Source of the DNA: JBBQTQ01 sp038213135
GTDB lineage: Bacteria > Actinomycetota > Thermoleophilia > Gaiellales > Gaiellaceae
Assembly: GCA_038213135.1 (NCBI GenBank)
Contig: JBBQTQ010000007.1
Span: 1-45,391, forward strand
Length of the DNA stretch: 45,391 nt
Direction of reading: 5' to 3'
Shown here: positions 32,709 through 40,685 of the stretch, one piece after another
Layout: the number at the start of each line of letters is the position of its first letter
Numbering within the stretch: the stretch's first letter is position 1
Notes under the pieces: model-generated
Told to the model about the DNA's origin: nothing
What the model saw: the letters and a program-made list of their open reading frames with translations, nothing else
Database searches by the model: none
Position numbers and translations under genes: made by a program

Positions 32709-33304
32709 CGGAGCACATCTACGCGCACGAGCATCCGGAGTCCGACCGCGTTCGAGGCGGCGGCTTCACCCTTTGGTTCACGGGACTCTCCGGGGCCGGC
32801 AAGACGACGATCGCCCACCTGATCGGGCCCGCTCTCGACGAGCGCGGCCTCCATGTCGAGTACCTGGACGGCGATACCGTCCGCACGCAACTCTCGAAGG
32901 GCCTCGGCTTCTCGAAGGAGGACCGTGACACGAACATCGAGCGGATCGGCTGGGTCGCGTCGCGTCTGACGCGCCACGGCGGCGCGGTCATCTGCGCGGC
33001 AATCTCGCCCTACCGCGAGACGCGCGCCAAGGCGCGGGCGATGGTCGAGGAGTTCGGGCCGTTCGTCGAGGTCTTCATCAAGGCCTCGGTCGACGAGTGC
33101 GCCCGCCGCGACGTGAAGGGTCTCTACGAGAAGGCCTTCAAGGGCGAGATCAAGGGTTTCACGGGGGTCGACGACCCCTACGAGGAGCCTGAGAGCCCGG
33201 AGCTCGTGATCGACACCGAGGCGCACTCAGCCGACGAGTCCGCCCAGCTGATCGTCGACAAGCTCGAGCAGCTCGGCCTCGTCCCGGCGCAGGTGACGGC
33301 GTGA
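32705..33304 (+). CDS. cysC: Adenylyl-sulfate kinase
   Basis: A 199-residue kinase that phosphorylates APS to PAPS. The P-loop is G-L-S-G-A-G-K-T-T (27-35), followed by L-D-G-D-T-V-R (APS site), G-L-G-F-S-K-E-D-R-D-T-N-I and F-I-K-A-S-V-D-E-C-A-R-R-D-V-K-G-L-Y, all characteristic of CysC. The lid K-G-F-T-G-V-D-D-P-Y-E-E-P is complete. Since the neighbouring reductase is of the APS type, PAPS is not needed for sulfite formation and may serve sulfotransferases. The ATG overlaps the cysH stop, and the stop overlaps sat, both by four bases. Confidence 0.94.
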   Translation: MTEHIYAHEHPESDRVRGGGFTLWFTGLSGAGKTTIAHLIGPALDERGLHVEYLDGDTVRTQLSKGLGFSKEDRDTNIERIGWVASRLTRHGGAVICAAISPYRETRAKARAMVEEFGPFVEVFIKASVDECARRDVKGLYEKAFKGEIKGFTGVDDPYEEPESPELVIDTEAHSADESAQLIVDKLEQLGLVPAQVTA

Positions 33305-34434
33305 GCGCGGTCGCCACGGAGCGTCTGATCGCGCCGCACGGCGGCACGCTCGTCGACCGCACCGGCCCGCCGCCGGAGGATCTCGCCGACTTGAAGACGC
33401 TGACGCTGACCTCGCGCGAGGTCTCCGACCTCGGCATGCTGGCCTCGGGCGCGCTCTCGCCACTCGAGGGCTTCATGGGGGAGGCCGACTACGAGTCGGT
33501 CGTCGAGAACATGCGGCTGGCCAACGGCCTGCCCTGGTCGTTGCCCGTCTGTCTCGCCGTCGACGGCCCCCCTCAGGGCGACCGCGTCGTGCTCGCGGAC
33601 GAGTCCGGCCGGCCGCTGGCCGTGCTCGAGGTCGCGGGCGTCTACGACTACGACAAGGAGCGCGAGGCACAGCTCTGCTTCCGGACGACCGACGAGGCGC
33701 ATCCCGGTGTCGCTCGGCTCTACGCGCAGGCCCCGCTCTACCTTGCGGGCCGCGTCACGGTCTTCGACCGGCCCGAGCCCGACTTCCCCGAGTTCGCGCT
33801 CGACCCGGCCGAGACGCGCGCGGCGTTCGCCGAGCGCGGCTGGAAGCGCGTCGTCGGCTTCCAGACCCGCAACCCGATCCACCGGGCGCACGAGTACCTG
33901 ACGAAGGTCGCGCTCGAAACCGTCGACGGCCTGCTGATCCACCCGCTCGTCGGCGAGACGAAATCCGACGACGTGCCGGCCAGGACGCGGGTCGAGTGCT
34001 ACCGCGTGCTCGTCGACGAGTACTACCCGGCCGAACGTGTCCTCGTCGCGGCCTTCCCGGCCGCGATGCGATACGCGGGCCCGCGCGAGGCGATCTGGCA
34101 CGCGATCTGCCGCAAGAACTACGGCTGCTCGCACTTCATCGTCGGTCGCGACCACGCCGGGGTCGGCACGTACTACGGCACCTACGACGCGCAGCTGATC
34201 TTCGACGAGTTCGAGCCGCACGAGCTCGACATCGAGCCGATGTTCTTCGAGCACACCTTCTGGTGCAACGTCTGCGGCTCGATGGCCTCGACGAAGACCT
34301 GCCCGCACCCCGACGAGGCGCACGTCATGCTTTCGGGGACGAAGGTTCGGGAGATGCTCGCTGCGGGCGAGCTGCCGCCGGTCGAGTTCTCTCGCCCGGA
34401 AGTCGCGGAGGTTCTGATCAGCGCGTATCGCTAG
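33301..34434 (+). CDS. sat: Sulfate adenylyltransferase (ATP sulfurylase)
   Basis: A 377-residue homomeric ATP sulfurylase that activates sulfate to APS for both CysH and CysC. The active-site motifs are Q-T-R-N-P (188-192) with H-R-A-H (194-197), and V-G-R-D-H-A-G with the following V-G-T-Y-Y-G. M-L-S-G-T-K-V-R-E-M-L near the end is also conserved. A Cys cluster (C-N-V-C, then K-T-C-P-H) may bind zinc, as in several bacterial Sat proteins. The GTG start overlaps the cysC stop (GTGA) and the stop directly abuts the ATG of the TauE-like gene. Confidence 0.95.
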   Translation: MSAVATERLIAPHGGTLVDRTGPPPEDLADLKTLTLTSREVSDLGMLASGALSPLEGFMGEADYESVVENMRLANGLPWSLPVCLAVDGPPQGDRVVLADESGRPLAVLEVAGVYDYDKEREAQLCFRTTDEAHPGVARLYAQAPLYLAGRVTVFDRPEPDFPEFALDPAETRAAFAERGWKRVVGFQTRNPIHRAHEYLTKVALETVDGLLIHPLVGETKSDDVPARTRVECYRVLVDEYYPAERVLVAAFPAAMRYAGPREAIWHAICRKNYGCSHFIVGRDHAGVGTYYGTYDAQLIFDEFEPHELDIEPMFFEHTFWCNVCGSMASTKTCPHPDEAHVMLSGTKVREMLAAGELPPVEFSRPEVAEVLISAYR

Positions 34435-35337
34435 ATGAGCTGGCAGTTCGTCCTCACCGGGCTGTTCATCGGCCTGCTCGTCGGCATGACCGGGATGGGC
34501 GGCGGGTCGCTGATGACGCCGATCCTCGTGATCGTCTTCGGTTTCAAGCCGACGCTCGCGATCGGGACGGACATCCTGCACGGGGCGATCTTCAAGACCG
34601 TCGGTGCGATCCGGCACCGGCGGCTCGGAAACGTCCAGGCGACCCTTTCGGGCTGGATGTTCCTGGGCAGCGCGCCGTTGTCGATCCTCGGCGTCGCGAC
34701 CGCGACGTGGCTGAAGCACCGCTACGGCGACAGCGTCAACACGGTCGAGGGCCGTGTCCTCGGCGCGGCTCTGCTCTTCGGCGGCCTGGGCCTGCTCGCC
34801 AAGAGCTTCATGAAGGCAAAGGTGATCGGGGACGGGCCATTCCGGATGGCCGGTCGCGACAAGGTCGCAGCCGTGCTGATCGGCATGTTCGGCGGCTTCA
34901 TCGTCGGGCTCACCTCGGTCGGGAGCGGCACGTTCTTCGGCCTGACGATGCTGATCGTCTTCCCGCTGCGCGCGCACAAGATCGTCGGCACGGACATCCT
35001 GCACGCGGCCGCCCTGCTCTACGTCGCCGGCTTCGGGCACTTCATCGCCGGCAACGTCGACATGAACGTCGTCGGCTGGCTGCTCGTGGGCTCGATTCCG
35101 GGCGTGATCATCGGCAGCCAGTGGATGGTCCGGCTGCCGGAGACGCTGATCCGGACGTCGCTCGCGGTCGTGCTCCTGCTCTCCGGGCTGAAGCTCGTCG
35201 ACCTGCCCGGAACGGACGTGACGGTTGCGGTGGGAGTGGGTGTGGGGGCGGGCATCCTCACGGCCTACTGGCTGCGCGGCCGGTTGCGCAGGAAGCGGCG
35301 CGAGGAGCTGCAGGCCCGGGAATCGGCAGCTACGTAG
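34435..35337 (+). CDS. TauE/SafE family anion permease
   Basis: A 300-residue membrane protein with about eight hydrophobic segments. TauE/SafE proteins move sulfite, sulfonates or sulfoacetate, usually outwards. The repeated signature is visible twice: G-M-T-G-M-G-G-G-S-L-M-T-P near the start, and G-L-T-S-V-G-S-G-T-F-F near the middle. G-T-D-I-L-H also occurs in both halves, showing the internal duplication of the family. The ATG follows the sat stop with no gap, so it is part of the sulfur unit. It may export the sulfonate product, export excess sulfite, or import sulfate; sequence cannot decide. Confidence 0.87.
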   Translation: MSWQFVLTGLFIGLLVGMTGMGGGSLMTPILVIVFGFKPTLAIGTDILHGAIFKTVGAIRHRRLGNVQATLSGWMFLGSAPLSILGVATATWLKHRYGDSVNTVEGRVLGAALLFGGLGLLAKSFMKAKVIGDGPFRMAGRDKVAAVLIGMFGGFIVGLTSVGSGTFFGLTMLIVFPLRAHKIVGTDILHAAALLYVAGFGHFIAGNVDMNVVGWLLVGSIPGVIIGSQWMVRLPETLIRTSLAVVLLLSGLKLVDLPGTDVTVAVGVGVGAGILTAYWLRGRLRRKRREELQARESAAT

Positions 35338-35350
35338 GATTGCCCGCGGG

Positions 35351-36229
35351 ATGCGGGCTCTCTGGGTCAGCTTCGACACGATCGGGCGCGACTGCCTGCT
35401 CGCGGCGCGCGAGGCGGGCGCCGAGATCGCCGGGGTCGTCACCCTGCCGGGCCCGATCGACCCGGACCGTTCCGGGCAGTGCTCGTTCGACGAGCTCGGC
35501 GTGCCGGTTGTCGAGGCGCGGGACGTCAATGCGCCGGAGACGGTCGAGGCGGCGCGCGCGCTCGAGCCGGACGCGGTCTTCGTGGTCGGCTGGTCGCAGC
35601 TCGTCCGCGAGGACTTCATCGCGCTCGCGCCCGGCGCGATCTACGGCATGCACCCGACTCTGCTGCCGCGGCACCGCGGGCGCGCGCCGATCCCCTGGGC
35701 GATCCTGACCGGGCTCGCGCGTACCGGTGTGACGCTCTTCGAGATCGTCGACCCGACTGCGGATTCCGGCCCGATCGTCGGCCAGGTCGAGGTGCCCGTC
35801 GACCCTGACGAGACCGCGACGACGCTCTACGACAAGCTCGCCGCCGCCCACGTCGAGCTGATCCGCGAGGCGGTGCCGGCGCTGATCGCCGGGCAGGCGG
35901 AGCGCAGGCCGCAGGACGCGCGCCGCGCCAGCCTCTGGCCGAAGCGGACGCCGGCGGACGGGATCATCGACTGGGAGACGCGCGCGCCGTATCTCTACGA
36001 CTGGGTGCGCGCCCAGACACGGCCCTACCCGGGCGCGTTCACCTTCCTGGGTGACGAGAAGGTGATCGTCTGGCACGCGCAGCCGGTCGAGCTCGACGCC
36101 GAGGCACCCGCAGGGACGATCGTCGCCGAGCGCCCGGAGGGCCCGGTCGTCGCCTGCGGCGAGGGCGGGCTCGTGCTCGTCGAGGTCGAGGCGAGCGAAC
36201 CGCTCGCGGTCGGAGCGAGGCTCGGGTGA
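35351..36229 (+). CDS. Formyltransferase-fold protein (Fmt/sugar N-formyltransferase-like)
   Basis: A 292-residue protein with a formyl-transferase N-terminal domain (to about 180) and an Fmt-like C-terminal domain. The folate-site block G-A-I-Y-G-M-H-P-T-L-L-P-R-H-R-G-R-A-P-I-P-W-A-I-L and T-A-D-S-G-P-I-V-G-Q are clear. The catalytic triad of Fmt is Asn-His-Asp in N-x-H and D-x-G; here His and Asp are kept but Asn is Gly (G-M-H). That pattern and the context (PIG-L deacetylases, O-antigen ligase) favour a sugar- or amino-sugar-modifying enzyme over the tRNA formylase. It begins 13 bases after the permease stop. The upstream open frame to 35225 is a shadow. Confidence 0.8.
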   Translation: MRALWVSFDTIGRDCLLAAREAGAEIAGVVTLPGPIDPDRSGQCSFDELGVPVVEARDVNAPETVEAARALEPDAVFVVGWSQLVREDFIALAPGAIYGMHPTLLPRHRGRAPIPWAILTGLARTGVTLFEIVDPTADSGPIVGQVEVPVDPDETATTLYDKLAAAHVELIREAVPALIAGQAERRPQDARRASLWPKRTPADGIIDWETRAPYLYDWVRAQTRPYPGAFTFLGDEKVIVWHAQPVELDAEAPAGTIVAERPEGPVVACGEGGLVLVEVEASEPLAVGARLG

Positions 36230-36897
36230 GTCGCGTCCTCGTGCTCGCGGCGCACCCGGACGACGAGATCCTCGGAATGGGCGGCACGGTCGCTGTCCAC
36301 GCCCACGCCGGCGACGAAGTGCGGATCGTCTGTGTGACCGACGGCAGCTCGACCCAGTACCCGGACGACGCCGCTAAGCGCGAGCAGAAGAACGACGAGG
36401 CGCGTCGCGCCGCCGCCGAGCTCGGCGTCACCGATTACGTCCACCTCGACCACCCGGATATGCGCCTCGACACCGTCCCGCACGTCGAGCTGAACCGCGA
36501 GATCGAGGAGCAGATCCGCGACTTCCGCGCGGAGGTCGTCTACACGATGCATCCGGACGTGAACAGCGACCACCGCGCGATGTTCGACTCGGTGGCCGTG
36601 GCGACCCGACCCATGCCCGGACAGGTCGTGCGCCGCGTGCTCACGTACGCGCCGACCTCGAGCACCGAGTGGACGCCGGCCGGCACGAACTGGTTCGTGC
36701 CCAATTGGTTCGTGGACATCTCGGCGACGTTCGAGCGCAAGCTCGCCGCTTGGGCCTGTTACGCGACCGAGCAGCGCGAGTACCCGCACCCGCGCAGCGA
36801 GCGCGCGATGCGCGCGCACGCGGAGCTGTGGGGGTCGACGGTCGGCTGCGAGTACGCCGAGCCGTTCGTGCTCGTGCGCAGCATCGAGTCGCGTTGA
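36226..36897 (+). CDS. PIG-L/LmbE family zinc deacetylase
   Basis: A 223-residue metal-dependent N-deacetylase. The zinc and catalytic motif A-H-P-D-D-E is at residues 9-14, and the third ligand region is M-H-P-D-V-N-S-D-H-R-A (about 105-115). The family includes MshB and BshB (thiol synthesis) and deacetylases of N-acetyl sugars. The GTG start overlaps the formyltransferase stop, and its stop overlaps the next gene, both by four bases. De-acetylation of an amino sugar followed by N-formylation by the neighbouring enzyme would be a coherent pair of steps. A second PIG-L gene lies at 38953. Confidence 0.9.
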   Translation: MSRVLVLAAHPDDEILGMGGTVAVHAHAGDEVRIVCVTDGSSTQYPDDAAKREQKNDEARRAAAELGVTDYVHLDHPDMRLDTVPHVELNREIEEQIRDFRAEVVYTMHPDVNSDHRAMFDSVAVATRPMPGQVVRRVLTYAPTSSTEWTPAGTNWFVPNWFVDISATFERKLAAWACYATEQREYPHPRSERAMRAHAELWGSTVGCEYAEPFVLVRSIESR

Positions 36898-37565
36898 AGA
36901 CTCTGCCTGTGCTGCTCGTCGTCGGGCTGCTGGCGGGTACCGCGGCGGCGTTCGCCGTGACGGAGGAGCTGAAGCTCGAGAAGAGCCCGATCACGCTGAC
37001 CAAGGTCGACGCGCTCTTCTCGCGGCTCTGCGGCTGCCCGAAACGGGTCGCCCACATCGAGTTCCACCTGACGAAACCCGACCGGATTACCGTCACGATC
37101 GTCCAGAACGGCCATGTCGTCAGGACGCTGCTCTCGAACGCCGAGCGGCGGGGCGTTGTGACGATCGAATGGAACGGCGTCACCGACAACGACCAGGTCG
37201 CCGCGGACGGCGTCTACCGGCCGCAGGTCCACCTGGCGAACGCGCAGCGGACGATCCTCCTGCCGAATCCGATCACGCTCGACACGCGGGCCCCGACGGT
37301 CTCGCTCCTGAAGATCGCGCACGCGGGACGGCGGGTGATCGTCACCTACGAGGTGAGCGAGCCCGCGCACGGGATCCTCTACGTGAACGGCGTGAAGCGG
37401 GTGTATGCGCGCTTCCAGCGGCTGCAGGACGAGCTCCGCTGGTTCGGGGTGGTCGGTGGCCGGCCGGTGCCGGCGGGCTCGTACCGCTTGGCGCTCGGCG
37501 CGGAGGACCTCGCGGGGAACAAGGCGACGCCGAAGCCGATCGGCACCGTGCGAGTGGGTAAGTGA
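36894..37565 (+). CDS. Secreted FlgD-like Ig-domain protein
   Basis: A 223-residue exported protein. The signal peptide (K-T-L-P-V-L-L-V-V-G-L-L-A-G-T-A-A-A-F-A) is clear. The mature part has an FlgD-type Ig module, I-E-F-H-L-T-K-P-D-R-I-T-V-T-I followed by V-T-I-E-W-N-G-V-T-D-N-D and D-G-V-Y-R-P-Q-V, then a second Ig-like module ending in L-A-G-N-K-A-T-P. The same module type forms the C-terminus of the protein at 16597. C-G-C near residue 44 may form a disulphide. TTG is used as start, overlapping the previous stop (TTGA). Probable structural role outside the membrane. Confidence 0.75.
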   Translation: MKTLPVLLVVGLLAGTAAAFAVTEELKLEKSPITLTKVDALFSRLCGCPKRVAHIEFHLTKPDRITVTIVQNGHVVRTLLSNAERRGVVTIEWNGVTDNDQVAADGVYRPQVHLANAQRTILLPNPITLDTRAPTVSLLKIAHAGRRVIVTYEVSEPAHGILYVNGVKRVYARFQRLQDELRWFGVVGGRPVPAGSYRLALGAEDLAGNKATPKPIGTVRVGK

Positions 37566-38956
37566 CCGCCGATCTCGCGAGGGCCGGCGGACCGATCGCT
37601 TGCCTCGGGCTCGCGCTGCTCCTCGCCGGGCGGGGGCGGCAGCAGCGGCTCGCGGGACTCGCCGGTTGGACGCTCGGCGTCCTGTTCCTCGCGCTCTACC
37701 TGGCTCCGCACGGGCATCACGCGATCCTTGCCGCCGCCGCCGTGCTGGGCCTGCTCGCGGCCGCCGCGCTCGCGCACTTCCTGCGCCGCTGGCCCTGGTT
37801 GCTTCCGGCGGCTGCGCTCCTCTGCGTGCCGGCGCGGATCCCGCTGCACGTCGGCTCGACCCAGGCGAACCTGCTCCTGCCGCTCTACTGCGTCGCGGCC
37901 GCGGCGGCCGTCCTGCTCGGCTACCAGCTCGTGCGCGGCGACGTCCGCGAGCGGGAGCTCGGGCCGATCGCGCTCCCACTGGCCGGCCTCGTCGCCTGGA
38001 CCGGCCTGTCGCTCGCCTGGACGAGCGACCTGCGCGAGGGGGCGCTCGCGCTGCTCTTCTTCTGGCTCCCGTTCGGGATGCTCGCCCTCGGGATCGCGCG
38101 GCTGCCGTGGAGCCGGCGCTGGCTGGCGCGGCTCTGGTTCCAGCTCCTGGCGATGGCGCTGCTCTTCGCCGTGATCGGGATCTTCCAGTACGCCGCGCAG
38201 GACGTCTTCTGGAACGCGAAGATCATCGTGGGGAACGCGTACTCCTCGTTCTTCCGGGTCAACTCCGTGTTCTACGACCCGTCGATCTACGGGCGCTTCC
38301 TCGTGGTGGCGATCGTGGCGACGCTCGTGGTCGCGCTCGGCGGCGGCCGGCGCATCGCGGCGCTGGGTGCGGCGATTGCCGTGATCTGGGCCGGGCTGCT
38401 CTTCTCGTTCTCGCAGTCGAGCTTCCTGGCGCTGATCGCGGGCGTGCTGCTCGTCGCGGGCCTCGCCTGGCGGAAGCGCGGGGCTCTGGCCCTCGGCGCC
38501 GCCGCGCTCGTGCTCCTCACCGGCGGGTTCGCGACTCCTCCGGCGCAGTCCGCCGGCGTCAGCGCGACGAGCGGCCGCTTCAAGCTCGTCACGAACGGCT
38601 TGCGGATCTTCGCCGACGACCCGATCCTCGGTGCCGGCGTGGGCTCGTTCAAGCACGAGTACGGTCTCCGGCTCCACTTGCGCGGGAAGGAGCCGAGGAG
38701 CGCCGCTTCCCACACGACACCGGTCACGGTCGCCGCGGAGACCGGGCTGCCCGGAGTAGCGCTCTTCGCCTGGCTGATCGTCGCGGCGCTGCTGGTGCCG
38801 CTCCGGCGGCTGAGCAGGACGCGACTGATCATCGGAGCCGGGATCGCCGTGATCGCCGTCCACTCGCTCTTCTACAACGCGCTCTTCGAAGACCCGATGT
38901 TCTGGGGTCTGCTTGGATTAGCGGCGCTGGCGGCACGCGAGGAGGCGGAAGCGTGA
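37562..38956 (+). CDS. O-antigen ligase/polymerase-like (Wzy_C) membrane protein
   Basis: A 464-residue polytopic protein with about eleven hydrophobic segments. The large periplasmic loop and the family block around residues 340-375 (F-A-D-D-P-I-L-G-A-G-V-G-S-F, then S-H-T-T-P-V-T-V-A-A-E-T-G) match Wzy_C/WaaL-type enzymes, which transfer or polymerise lipid-linked glycans at the outer face of the membrane. W-T-S-D-L-R-E-G is the usual motif before the middle helices. The GTG start overlaps the Ig-protein stop by four bases. It is the only obvious glycan-assembly enzyme of this operon and suggests that the enzymes around it modify a surface polysaccharide. Confidence 0.85.
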   Translation: MTADLARAGGPIACLGLALLLAGRGRQQRLAGLAGWTLGVLFLALYLAPHGHHAILAAAAVLGLLAAAALAHFLRRWPWLLPAAALLCVPARIPLHVGSTQANLLLPLYCVAAAAAVLLGYQLVRGDVRERELGPIALPLAGLVAWTGLSLAWTSDLREGALALLFFWLPFGMLALGIARLPWSRRWLARLWFQLLAMALLFAVIGIFQYAAQDVFWNAKIIVGNAYSSFFRVNSVFYDPSIYGRFLVVAIVATLVVALGGGRRIAALGAAIAVIWAGLLFSFSQSSFLALIAGVLLVAGLAWRKRGALALGAAALVLLTGGFATPPAQSAGVSATSGRFKLVTNGLRIFADDPILGAGVGSFKHEYGLRLHLRGKEPRSAASHTTPVTVAAETGLPGVALFAWLIVAALLVPLRRLSRTRLIIGAGIAVIAVHSLFYNALFEDPMFWGLLGLAALAAREEAEA

Positions 38957-39588
38957 TTGGAAACTGGGAGCGGGTGCTCGTGCTCGCCCCGCACACCGAC
39001 GACGGCGAGTTCGGCTGCGGCGGCACGATGGCGCGGCTCGTCGAGGCGGGCTCGGAGGTGCGCTACGTTGCCTTTTCGATCGCGACGAAGTCGCTCCCGG
39101 AGGGCTTTCCGCCGGACACGCTGGCGCGCGAGGTGCGCGAGGCGACGACCGAGCTCGGGATCGTCGAGGCCAACCTGGTCGTCCACGACTTCGACGTGCG
39201 CACCTTCCCCGAGCGGCGGCAGGACATCCTCGAGCTGCTGATCGAGCTCTGGGAGGACTGGCAGCCCGAGGCGGTGTTCCAGCCGAGCCTGCACGACATT
39301 CACCAGGACCACCAGGTCGTCGCCGCCGAGAGCCTGCGCGCGTTCAAGCGCACGACGATCCTCGGCTACGAGATCCCCTGGAACAACTTCGACTTCTCGT
39401 ACCAGTGGTACTGCGCACTCGAGCGCTCACACATCGAGCGCAAAGCGGCCGCGCTGGCGAAGTACGCCTCGCAGCGCCACCGCCGCTACTCGGACCCGGA
39501 GTACATCTGGAACGTCGCCCGCACGCATGGGATCAACGTGAACCGCGAGTACGCCGAGGTCTTCGAGGTGTACCGCGTGGTCGCTTGA
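38953..39588 (+). CDS. PIG-L/LmbE family deacetylase, second copy
   Basis: A 211-residue PIG-L deacetylase, only distantly similar to the copy at 36226. The metal motif is L-A-P-H-T-D-D-G-E-F-G-C-G-G (a common A-P-H-x-D-D variant), and the later His ligand lies in H-D-I-H-Q-D-H-Q-V-V. E-I-P-W-N-N-F-D-F is also typical of this subgroup. The GTG at 38953 overlaps the ligase stop (GTGA) and begins V-I-G-N-W; the frame is open far upstream as a shadow. It is the last gene of the 28.6-39.6 kb run. Substrate is probably an N-acetylated sugar. Confidence 0.9.
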   Translation: MIGNWERVLVLAPHTDDGEFGCGGTMARLVEAGSEVRYVAFSIATKSLPEGFPPDTLAREVREATTELGIVEANLVVHDFDVRTFPERRQDILELLIELWEDWQPEAVFQPSLHDIHQDHQVVAAESLRAFKRTTILGYEIPWNNFDFSYQWYCALERSHIERKAAALAKYASQRHRRYSDPEYIWNVARTHGINVNREYAEVFEVYRVVA

Positions 39589-39638
39589 CCACCACCGAAA
39601 AAGCAGGCACCTGACTGTAATACTGGACGCTTGACTGG

Positions 39639-39651
39639 TATTGTGGGGGTG
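39639..39651 (+). promoter_or_regulatory. Promoter/operator region of the NTase-HEPN pair
   Basis: TATTGT (39639-39644) lies six bases before the GTG start at 39651, fitting a leaderless -10. TAATACTGG (39618-39626) and TGGTATTG (39636-39643) are near-inverted words that may be an autoregulatory operator. Confidence 0.35.
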
Positions 39652-40271
39652 TGGATCTTGTCCATCCGCTCCGGACCGTCACGCCCACCCTCGATGGTGA
39701 CGTGCTCGAGGTGCTCGCGGGAACGTCGCGGCCTCTGACAGGACGTGAGATTGCCAAGCTGAGCTCGGGACGATCGCCCGAGGGCGTACGGCAGGTGCTC
39801 GCTCGTCTGGTCCACCAAGGCGTCGTCCTCTCCGAGTCACACGGTTCGGTCAAGCTCTACTCACTCAACCGGAGTCATCTCGCGGCGGCCTACATCGTGG
39901 GCCTGGCGGGGATGCGAGACGAGTTGCTCGCACGTTTGCGCGACCTCTTCTCTACCTGGGCTGCTCCACCGGCAGTGGCTGTCCTGTTCGGCTCAGCTGC
40001 CCGGAGCGACCCAACTCCGGAGAGCGACCTCGACATCCTTCTCGTCAGGCGTGCGTCGTGCACGGCAGACGACGATTGCTGGCGTTCACAGGTGAATGAG
40101 CTCCAGCGGGTTGCGACCGCTTGGACGGGGAACGACACCCGGGTACTCGAGTACGGCGAAGACGAGCTACCTCTTGTCGGGGACGAGCCGGTTATGAGAT
40201 CGGCTGTTGCTGAGGGCCTCGAGCTGTTCGGCGACCTGAAGCTCGTCAACCGTCTCGGTCCTCACGCGTGA
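39651..40271 (+). CDS. Winged-helix plus nucleotidyltransferase (MNT-type) protein
   Basis: A 206-residue two-domain protein. Residues about 15-75 look like a winged helix (L-T-G-R-E-I-A-K-L, G-V-R-Q-V-L-A-R-L-V-H-Q-G-V-V). Residues about 105-180 are a minimal nucleotidyltransferase with L-F-G-S-A-A-R-S-D-P-T-P-E-S-D-L-D-I-L-L, the G-S-x-A-R and D-x-D metal motifs intact. It overlaps the next small gene by four bases. Such MNT genes paired with HEPN genes are toxin-antitoxin modules in which MNT AMPylates the HEPN toxin. Sampled 60-base lines here are 60-67% G+C, against about 73% in sat, which suggests recent acquisition. Confidence 0.75.
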   Translation: MDLVHPLRTVTPTLDGDVLEVLAGTSRPLTGREIAKLSSGRSPEGVRQVLARLVHQGVVLSESHGSVKLYSLNRSHLAAAYIVGLAGMRDELLARLRDLFSTWAAPPAVAVLFGSAARSDPTPESDLDILLVRRASCTADDDCWRSQVNELQRVATAWTGNDTRVLEYGEDELPLVGDEPVMRSAVAEGLELFGDLKLVNRLGPHA

Positions 40272-40681
40272 GCCCGCGGACTCGCAACGCTCCGTGCGCT
40301 CCTGGAGTGAGCGGCGGCCGTCTGCGCAGGGCCGAACAGTTCTTCAGCGCGGCCGAGACCGTCCTAGCCGCGGCCGCGGAGGAGGCGGACGTTGCCGAAG
40401 CATTTGTCACTCTCTGCGTGCACGCCGGTATCGCTGCCGCCGATGTCATCTGCTGCGCGGCCCTCGGCCGACATGCGATCGGGGACGAAAATCAGGAGGC
40501 GACGGCGCTTCTTCGTCAGGTTTCTCCGCGCGGGACGGACTTGTCGAACGCGCTTGCCACGCTGCTGGGAATGAAGACGAGGGCCGGCTACGGGTCTGGG
40601 GCGATCGGCGCCGGCGATCGCAAGCGTGCTCACCGAGCCGCGAGGAAGCTGCTCGAGGACGCCCGGCTGAGACGCTTATGA
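40268..40681 (+). CDS. HEPN-like small helical protein, partner of the MNT gene
   Basis: A 137-residue protein, almost entirely helical by composition, coupled to the MNT gene by a GTGA overlap. Its layout, A-E-Q-F-F-S-A-A-E-T-V near the start, A-A-D-V-I-C-C-A-A-L-G, then L-L-G-M-K-T-R-A-G-Y-G and a last helix R-A-H-R-A-A-R-K-L-L, resembles HEPN proteins of the SAV_6107 type. A classical R-x4-6-H RNase motif is not obvious; R-K-R-A-H is the nearest. It may be a toxin with a divergent site or a non-catalytic partner. A perfect hairpin follows the stop, closing the two-gene cassette. Confidence 0.55.
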   Translation: MSPRTRNAPCAPGVSGGRLRRAEQFFSAAETVLAAAAEEADVAEAFVTLCVHAGIAAADVICCAALGRHAIGDENQEATALLRQVSPRGTDLSNALATLLGMKTRAGYGSGAIGAGDRKRAHRAARKLLEDARLRRL

Positions 40682-40685
40682 ACGC

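Noticed and set aside
39631..39636. TTGACT as a -35 box for the MNT gene
   Set aside because: It lies only two bases before the probable -10 TATTGT, and no -10 exists 17 bases downstream, inside the gene.
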